64,000 bases of DNA from positions 182,706 through 246,705 of the forward strand of contig NZ_FPBM01000008.1 of assembly GCF_900116715.1 (NCBI RefSeq), written 5' to 3'. Shown in pieces: positions 57,999 through 64,000 of this stretch. Below the pieces are notes generated by a model. The model did no database searches. It was not told the origin of the DNA and was given only the letters and a program-made list of their open reading frames with translations. Each line of letters begins with the position of its first letter. The first letter of the stretch is position 1. The position numbers and the translations under genes are program-made. The DNA comes from Polaromonas sp. YR568. Its GTDB lineage: Bacteria > Pseudomonadota > Gammaproteobacteria > Burkholderiales > Burkholderiaceae_C.

Positions 57999-58013
57999 TT
58001 CATAAAAGCTGAA
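57999..58013. promoter_or_regulatory. TTCA-N7-TGAA LysR-type box in the LysR/SDR divergent region
   Basis: A dyad TTCA-N7-TGAA, containing a T-N11-A core, 24-38 bp before the LysR start codon and 121 bp before the SDR start. This is the usual form of an LTTR recognition site. The wider AT-rich stretch 57990-58070 would hold both promoters. Confidence 0.5.
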
Positions 58014-58133
58014 CGATTAAAACACTTTCTAGCACTTCTTCCAATAGAACATGAATCGTACATTGGACTCATCGACAGGCCAGAAGGCCCGCCGAAACAG
58101 GAAACCCCTCATTAACGACACAAGGAAACTGAC

Positions 58134-58904
58134 ATGACTACCACCCCTACCTTCACCCTCCGTTTTGCCAACAAGACCGTGCTCGTCACGGGCGGCAACA
58201 GCGGCATCGGCCTGGCCACCGCCCTGCAATTCGCCGGGCAAGGCGCCCGCGTCGTGATCACCGGCCGCGACCAGGCCACGCTGGACCAGGCCAAAGCCCA
58301 ACTGGGCGAAGGCGCCATCGCCCTGCGCAACGACGCCGGCGCCCCCGGCTCGGCCAAGGCGCTGGCCGCCGCGCTGGCAGCTGAAGGCATCACGCTGGAT
58401 GCGGTGTTTATCAATGCGGGCCTCGCCAAATTCGCCCCGCTGGAAGGCGTGGACGAAGCCCTCTGGGACGACACCTTTAACGTCAATGTGAAGGGCGCCT
58501 TCTTTGCGATCCAGGCGCTGTCGCCCCTGCTGAACACGGGCGCCGCCATCATCCTGAATGGCTCGATCAACGCCCACATCGGTATGCCCAACTCCAGCGT
58601 GTATGCCGCCAGCAAGGCCGCGCTCATTTCGCTGGCCAAGACGCTGTCGGCCGAGCTGGTAGGACGCGGCATCCGCGTCAACGTGGTGAGCCCCGGCCCG
58701 GTAACCACGCCGCTGTACGGCAAGCTGGGCGTGCCCGCCGACCAGCTGGGCGCACTGGCCGCCAGCATCCAGGCGCAAATTCCGCTCAAACGCTTCGGCA
58801 CGCCGGACGAAGTGGCCAGCGCCGTGGTGTACCTGTCATCGCCCGATGCGGCCTTTATCGTGGGCACCGAACTGATCGTTGACGGCGGCATGAGCCAGCT
58901 CTAA
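58134..58904 (+). CDS. Short-chain dehydrogenase/reductase (classic SDR)
   Basis: A 256-residue SDR. Cofactor loop VLVTGGNSGIGLATAL, catalytic YAASKAALISL (Tyr-x3-Lys) and an NGSINAHIG Ser loop, with C-terminal VVYLSSPDAAFIVGTELIVDGGMSQL. Start MTTTPTFTLRF has an aaggaaact RBS. It is controlled presumably by the divergent LysR protein. The substrate is unknown; this SDR subgroup is common as an aldehyde or quinone reductase. Confidence 0.94.
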   Translation: MTTTPTFTLRFANKTVLVTGGNSGIGLATALQFAGQGARVVITGRDQATLDQAKAQLGEGAIALRNDAGAPGSAKALAAALAAEGITLDAVFINAGLAKFAPLEGVDEALWDDTFNVNVKGAFFAIQALSPLLNTGAAIILNGSINAHIGMPNSSVYAASKAALISLAKTLSAELVGRGIRVNVVSPGPVTTPLYGKLGVPADQLGALAASIQAQIPLKRFGTPDEVASAVVYLSSPDAAFIVGTELIVDGGMSQL

Positions 58905-58929
58905 GCCGCGCCGCCTTGCCGCGCCCATG

Positions 58930-58967
58930 AAAAAAGGGCGATGCCGTTACCGGCATCGCCCTTTTTT
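58930..58967. terminator. Bidirectional intrinsic terminator between the SDR and asparaginase genes
   Basis: An 11-bp perfect stem GGGCGATGCCG/CGGCATCGCCC with a TTAC loop. It is preceded by AAAAAA and followed by TTTTTT, so it can stop the plus-strand SDR message and the convergent asparaginase message. Confidence 0.95.
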
Positions 58968-58983
58968 CTATATGCCGAGAGGC

Positions 58984-60078
<1,095 letters not shown>

Positions 60079-60165
60079 TTATGAGGAAATGGAACACCCA
60101 GACTGCAAGGCCCGGGCTGACTTATCGTAGCCACGCCACCCGTACCCGGCGATGCATAATGTAAC

Positions 60166-60194
60166 GAGGGGTGTGAGTAAAACTCACACCCCTC
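60166..60194. promoter_or_regulatory. 13-bp perfect inverted repeat upstream of the LysR gene, opposite ansB
   Basis: GAGGGGTGTGAGT-aaa-ACTCACACCCCTC has 13-bp arms with a 3-nt spacer, 46 bp before the LysR start codon and 102 bp before the ansB start. A CATAAT (60155-60160) stands just before it on the plus strand, a possible -10. It could be an operator or a leader hairpin. The lack of a T-run argues against a terminator. Confidence 0.6.
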
Positions 60195-60239
60195 AACGTA
60201 TCAAGGCCCGCGAAGCACGGGCCGGAAGAGACAAGAGAC

Positions 60240-61151
60240 ATGAACCTCAGGCAACTCGAAGTCTTCCAGGCCGTCATGCAGACCGGCAACATGAGCGCCG
60301 CCGCACGGCTGATCTGCATCACGCCCTCGGCCGTCAGCAAAACCATCGCGCACACCGAGCTGCAGCTGGGCTACAAGCTGTTTACCCGCGGCAAAGGCAG
60401 CCTGGCCCCGACACCCGAGGCGCGGGTATTGTTTGAAGAGTCCGCCCTGATCCACCAGAAGCTGGACGGGCTTAAGCGCATCGCCGTCAACCTGCGGCAG
60501 GCGGCCGACGGCCAGGTGCGCCTGGCGGCCATCCCGTCGATCAGCCACGAATTTTTACCCTTGGTGCTCGAAAAGCATCTGGCGCGCCACCCGCGCGTAC
60601 GCGTCGAAGTGCGCACGCTGCACCAGGACCAGATGGTGCAGGCGCTGCTCACGCGCAGCGTGGACTTCGCGCTGGGCTTTTACGAGCATCCGCACCCGCT
60701 GCTGACCAGCACCACGCTGGTGAGCGGGCCGCTCTACCTGGCCGTCACGCGCGAGATCTGGCAGCGCGCGGTGCGGGCGCGGCGGCAAAACGCCATGTCT
60801 TTCCTGGCGAGCATGCCCCTGATACGGCTGGTGGGTGAAGACCCGATGTGCCAATCGATCGACGAGCTGGCCCGCCACCTGGGCCTCACTGCCCCGGCGG
60901 TGCTGCAGGTGCAGACCTCACGGCTGGCGCTGGAGCTGGTCAAACGCGGCATGGGCTGGACGGTGGTGGACTTCCTCACCGCCAGCAACCTGGACCCGGC
61001 CACGCTGACGGCCGTGCCTTTGCATGAGTTTGCCCATGCGCCGCTGCAGATGTACTTTGCGGCCAGCACGCCGCCGGGGCAGGATGCGTTACGCATGATT
61101 GACATGCTCCCGGAGCTGCTGCACGGCGTGATGGCCGCGCCGGGGTTCTAG
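60240..61151 (+). CDS. LysR-family transcriptional regulator
   Basis: A 303-residue LTTR. HTH MNLRQLEVFQAVMQTGNMSAAARLICITPSAVSKTIAHTELQLGYKLFTR, followed by the two-lobe effector domain (QVRLAAIPSISHEFLPLVLEKHLARHP). It is divergent from the asparaginase gene and is probably its regulator, in a manner responding to an amino acid. RBS agagacATG. It ends only a few bp from lnt on the opposite strand (overlap of 4 bp at 61148-61151). Confidence 0.93.
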   Translation: MNLRQLEVFQAVMQTGNMSAAARLICITPSAVSKTIAHTELQLGYKLFTRGKGSLAPTPEARVLFEESALIHQKLDGLKRIAVNLRQAADGQVRLAAIPSISHEFLPLVLEKHLARHPRVRVEVRTLHQDQMVQALLTRSVDFALGFYEHPHPLLTSTTLVSGPLYLAVTREIWQRAVRARRQNAMSFLASMPLIRLVGEDPMCQSIDELARHLGLTAPAVLQVQTSRLALELVKRGMGWTVVDFLTASNLDPATLTAVPLHEFAHAPLQMYFAASTPPGQDALRMIDMLPELLHGVMAAPGF

Positions 61152-62800
61152 CGACGGCGGCGGAAGACCAGGGCCAGGACGGCAACGCCGAGCCCAAGCG
61201 CCCACAGCGGCCAGAGGCCATAGCGCGACACCCACCAGGCGTACGGCGTGATCCCGCTGCGGCCTTCGACCTCACCGATCAGCACGCCGCGGGTGTGGCG
61301 CTCCAGCGAGTGGGTGACTTTGCCGAGGTGGTCGATGATGACCGTCGCACCGGTGTTGGTGGCGCGGATCATGGGGCGGCTGAACTCAAGCGCGCGCATG
61401 CGCGAGATCTGCAAGTGCTGGTCGATGGCGACCGTGTTGCCAAACCAGGCGATGTTGCTCACGTTCACAAAAATGGTGGGCGCCAGCGCCGGGTCGATAA
61501 AGCGCGCACCCAGCTCTTCGCCAAACAAATCCTCGTAGCAGATGTTGGGCGCCAGCCGCTGGCCCTTCCATTCAAACGAGGCCTGGCCCACCGCGCCGCG
61601 GTTGAAGTCGCCCAGCGGGATGTGCATCATGTCGATGAACCAGCGAAAGCCGGGCGGCACAAACTCGCCGAAGGGCACCAGATGGTGTTTGTCAAAGCGG
61701 TAAGGTTCTTTGGAGGCCGGCTGCCCGGCCGCAGCGGGCTTGAAGCCCAGCACCGAATTGGCATAACCGGCCTGCGAACTGCCTACGGGCACGCCGATCA
61801 GCGCGGCCTGCTGGCCGGTGGCAAAGCGCGACTGCAAGGCCTGCCAGTAGCCGTCGGGCAATTGCTGCGGCAGCATGGGAATGGCGGTTTCCGGTGCCAC
61901 CACCAGCGGTGTTTTGGCGTCGCGCAGTTGCTCGCCGTACCAGCGCAGCGCGGTGACCACACCGGTGCCGGTCTGGAATTTTTCGTTCTGCGGGATATTG
62001 CCCTGCAGCAGCGTGACCTGCAGCGGCTCGGCGGGCGCAGCGCCCCCCTCGGCCGGCCAGACGGCCTGCACGGGCAGGTAAGCCAGCACCACGCTGACAA
62101 TCACGATCGCCAGCGCCGTCACCCACTGCATGCGCGAGGCGCGCAAGGCCATCGCCAGCCAGGCTGCGGCCAGCGCCGCGAGAAAGGTCAGCCCGTGCAC
62201 GCCCACCCAGGCGGCCAGCGGGCCGGCCCAGCCATTGACGTGGGCATAACCGCCCTCGCCCCAGGGAAAGCCGGTGAAAAACTGGACCCGGGCCAGTTCG
62301 GCCAGCAGCCACAAGGAGGCAAACACCACCGCGCGCGGGAACTTGGCATAAGGCGCGACAAACACAAAAACCGCCGAAGCAGCCGCGTAATACAAGCTAA
62401 GGAAGGCCGCCAGCAGCAGCACGGCCAGCACCGTCAGCGGCGCGGCCAGGCCGCCGTAGTAATGCATGGAAATAAAGAGCCACCAGAAAGTGCCGCCCAG
62501 CATTGCCGTGCCAAACAGGCCACCCAGCCAGGCCGCGCGCCTCCAGGAACGGGAGGCGTCGATTTGCGCGGAAAAGAGGAAAAGGGACAACAGCTGCAGC
62601 CAGCCCACCGGCTGGCCTTGCGCAAAGCCGAAATCCAGGGGCCAGGCAATGCTGGCGGCATGCGCGCAACCGGCAATCAGCACGATCACGATCTGGAAGA
62701 GAGAGATGCCTTTGCGCGGCGGCGGGTTGCGCGCGTGTTCCAGCAGCGCGGGCAGGGTCGGCAGATGGGACATCATGCTGTGAATGGAGTCCCGTGCCAT
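61148..62800 (-). CDS. lnt: Apolipoprotein N-acyltransferase
   Basis: A 550-residue inner-membrane enzyme that adds the third acyl chain to lipoproteins. Five to six N-terminal membrane helices precede a periplasmic nitrilase-like domain with catalytic Glu in VVAPETAIPML, Lys in RFDKHHLVPFGEF and Cys in NICYEDLFGEELG. A final membrane helix precedes a basic tail. Start at 62800 has an agagggcgact RBS. It is 27 bp downstream of corC, the conserved gene order seen in many proteobacteria. Confidence 0.97.
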   Translation of the reverse strand: MARDSIHSMMSHLPTLPALLEHARNPPPRKGISLFQIVIVLIAGCAHAASIAWPLDFGFAQGQPVGWLQLLSLFLFSAQIDASRSWRRAAWLGGLFGTAMLGGTFWWLFISMHYYGGLAAPLTVLAVLLLAAFLSLYYAAASAVFVFVAPYAKFPRAVVFASLWLLAELARVQFFTGFPWGEGGYAHVNGWAGPLAAWVGVHGLTFLAALAAAWLAMALRASRMQWVTALAIVIVSVVLAYLPVQAVWPAEGGAAPAEPLQVTLLQGNIPQNEKFQTGTGVVTALRWYGEQLRDAKTPLVVAPETAIPMLPQQLPDGYWQALQSRFATGQQAALIGVPVGSSQAGYANSVLGFKPAAAGQPASKEPYRFDKHHLVPFGEFVPPGFRWFIDMMHIPLGDFNRGAVGQASFEWKGQRLAPNICYEDLFGEELGARFIDPALAPTIFVNVSNIAWFGNTVAIDQHLQISRMRALEFSRPMIRATNTGATVIIDHLGKVTHSLERHTRGVLIGEVEGRSGITPYAWWVSRYGLWPLWALGLGVAVLALVFRRRR

Positions 62801-62827
62801 AGTCGCCCTCTTTTGTTTTATGTGTCG

Positions 62828-63682
62828 TCAAACGCCGGCGGAAACCGGCGATACCTTGAACCAGCGCACCGCACCACCCTTGGTGTGCAGCACCGTGAAT
62901 TGCAGGCCGGCCAGCGCGTAGTGTTCGCCGCGCTTGGGCACATGGCCCATCTCGTGCGCGACCAGGCCGCCTATCGTATCGAAATCGGTTTCGGGCAGTG
63001 TGACACCGAAAGCCTCGTTGACACGCTCAATCGATGTGTCGCCGCTCACGCGGTAGGTATGGTCGGTCAGGCCGAAGATGTCGCCGTCGTCTTCGGCGAT
63101 GTCGAACTCGTCTTCAATCTCACCCACGATTTGTTCGAGCACGTCTTCAATCGTGATCAGGCCGGCAACGCGGCCGAACTCGTCGATCACGATGGCCAGG
63201 TGGTTGCGGTTGCCGCGGAACTCGCGCAGCAGGTCGTTCAGCCCCTTGCTTTCAGGCACAAAGACGGCGGGGCGCAACAAGGCCTTGATGTTGAGCTCAG
63301 GCGCGCGCTGCAGCTTGAGCAAATCCTTGGCCATCAGGATGCCGAGGATGTTTTCTTTTTCGCCTTCGTAGACGGGGAAGCGCGAGTGGGCGGTGTCGAT
63401 CACCAGGTGCAGCAACTCGTCGAAAGGCGCGTCGATGTTGATCACGTCCATGCGAGGCGCCGCCACCATGACGTCGCCGGCCGTCATGTCGGCCATGCGG
63501 ATCACGCCCTCGAGCATCTCACGGCTCTGGGCGCCAATAACGTCATTGTCCTGGGCCTCCACCAGGGTCTCGATCAACTCGTCTTTCGAGTCAGGACCGG
63601 GGTGGAGCATTTCAGCCAGCTTTTGCAAAAAGCCGCGCTTGTCTTCCGGCCTGGAAGACCGACTGGGGGGAACGTCGGACAC
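62828..63682 (-). CDS. corC: CorC/HlyC-family CBS-domain protein (magnesium/cobalt efflux accessory)
   Basis: A 284-residue cytoplasmic CorC without the membrane CNNM part, as in E. coli YbeX. Two CBS domains (MTAGDVMVAAPRMDVINIDAP and FVPESKGLNDLLREFRGNRNHLAIVIDEFGRVAGLITIEDVLEQIVGEIEDEFD) and the C-terminal CorC_HlyC domain are present. It affects Mg2+/Co2+ homeostasis. It precedes lnt in an operon. Start at 63682 has a gttcccccca-type weak upstream region. Confidence 0.95.
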   Translation of the reverse strand: MSDVPPSRSSRPEDKRGFLQKLAEMLHPGPDSKDELIETLVEAQDNDVIGAQSREMLEGVIRMADMTAGDVMVAAPRMDVINIDAPFDELLHLVIDTAHSRFPVYEGEKENILGILMAKDLLKLQRAPELNIKALLRPAVFVPESKGLNDLLREFRGNRNHLAIVIDEFGRVAGLITIEDVLEQIVGEIEDEFDIAEDDGDIFGLTDHTYRVSGDTSIERVNEAFGVTLPETDFDTIGGLVAHEMGHVPKRGEHYALAGLQFTVLHTKGGAVRWFKVSPVSAGV

Positions 63683-64000
63683 GTGATGGCGGTCGGTAGT
63701 TGTGAAGGGGGTAAGGATAGCTGAAATCTCTGACGGTTTGGGGGATGGGTTTGGGCGGGATTGGTTTTTGGGTGTTTTCGGGCTCTGGCGGGTAGGGATT
63801 GGGTTATTTGCTATTTAAGTGATAGCGGATGAGGGTTGGGGTTTTGTTTGGGGAGGGCTTTTTTTGGCCGGATCTTGCTTCGGCCTCTCGCGCTCTTTGC
63901 TGAGGGCGGCTGGCCGGGGGTTGCCCGGCGGCAACTCACTTTCTTTTGCTTCGCCAAAAGAAAGTAAGCAAAGAAAAGGCGACCCTACTGTCTGCGTCCC
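63683..64000. other. Non-coding end of window with G-rich tract and hairpin
   Basis: A 318-bp non-coding stretch upstream of corC. It holds a G-quadruplex motif (GGGGG-at-GGG-ttt-GGG-c-GGG, 63740-63759), a GCTAT-N7-ATAGC hairpin (63810-63826) and an 11-bp ACTTTCTTTTG/CAAAAGAAAGT hairpin (63938-63965). The bases after it (aagcaaagaaaagg) resemble a sequence that I recall as dispersed in Comamonadaceae genomes. No gene is visible before the window ends. Confidence 0.6.
63938..63965. repeat. Perfect hairpin ACTTTCTTTTG-N6-CAAAAGAAAGT
   Basis: 11-bp arms, loop cttcgc, in the non-coding end of the window. It probably belongs to a dispersed repeat extending past the window edge; that is recollection, not computed. 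Confidence 0.7.

Overview
The window looks like a chromosome segment of a betaproteobacterium in the order Burkholderiales, most likely Comamonadaceae (Polaromonas, Rhodoferax or Variovorax type). Pointers are the GC-rich protein-coding DNA, a Bug-family tricarboxylate-type binding protein, a double-length UvrA, GcvR/formyltransferase and YbaK-DUF1289 fusions, and the corC-lnt and glyQ-glyS-gmhB-plsC gene orders. This is judged from gene content only. No rRNA, tRNA, CRISPR array, insertion sequence, integrase or origin was found.

Layout. 1-13 kb: an OYE reductase with a divergent HxlR regulator, a Bug solute-binding protein, a 1957-residue tandem UvrA, a branched-chain amino-acid-type binding protein, small unknown genes and a MHS-family transporter. 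13.2-23 kb: a minus-strand leucine/isovalerate catabolic operon (liuB, acyl-CoA dehydrogenase, liuC, DUF4126, liuD, ghrA-like, liuE, YbaK-DUF1289, HCCA isomerase-like) with a divergent AraC regulator. 24.2-29.7 kb: an AT-richer five-gene operon that breaks the catabolic context. It encodes a dimeric-dUTPase-like NTP pyrophosphatase, a phosphoribosyltransferase-like protein, an ORC/CDC6-like P-loop ATPase, an unrecognised protein with a possible Rossmann-like C-terminus, and an N6-adenine DNA methyltransferase. The genes overlap or nearly touch. This is the best candidate for an undescribed or little-described anti-phage or DNA-modification system.

29.8-32.9 kb: a formyltransferase-ACT fusion, a class V aminotransferase and a YCII protein. 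33-43.6 kb: twelve tightly packed minus-strand genes running from a PaaI thioesterase and isovaleryl-CoA dehydrogenase through carbonic anhydrase, aceK, thiolase, SDR and a second acyl-CoA dehydrogenase to small housekeeping-type genes. A perfect 22-bp palindrome lies in front of this array. A 20-bp version of the same palindrome lies between the MerR-family (LiuR-like) regulator and a metallo-beta-lactamase-fold gene, so the array is probably under LiuR-type control. Isovaleryl-CoA dehydrogenase here would feed the liuB/C/D/E enzymes 20 kb away.

45.4-51 kb: a phosphorelay made of a CheY-like receiver, a 1431-residue multi-PAS histidine kinase and an unusual excisionase-HTH plus receiver protein. 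51.3-63.7 kb: metallopeptidase, plsC, gmhB, glyS, glyQ, then two regulator/enzyme pairs (LysR-SDR and asparaginase-LysR), then lnt and corC. A dispersed intergenic repeat sharing an identical 17-bp core occurs four times (2.8, 10.2, 10.3 and 45.4 kb). The last 318 bp are non-coding, with a G-quadruplex motif and a strong hairpin.
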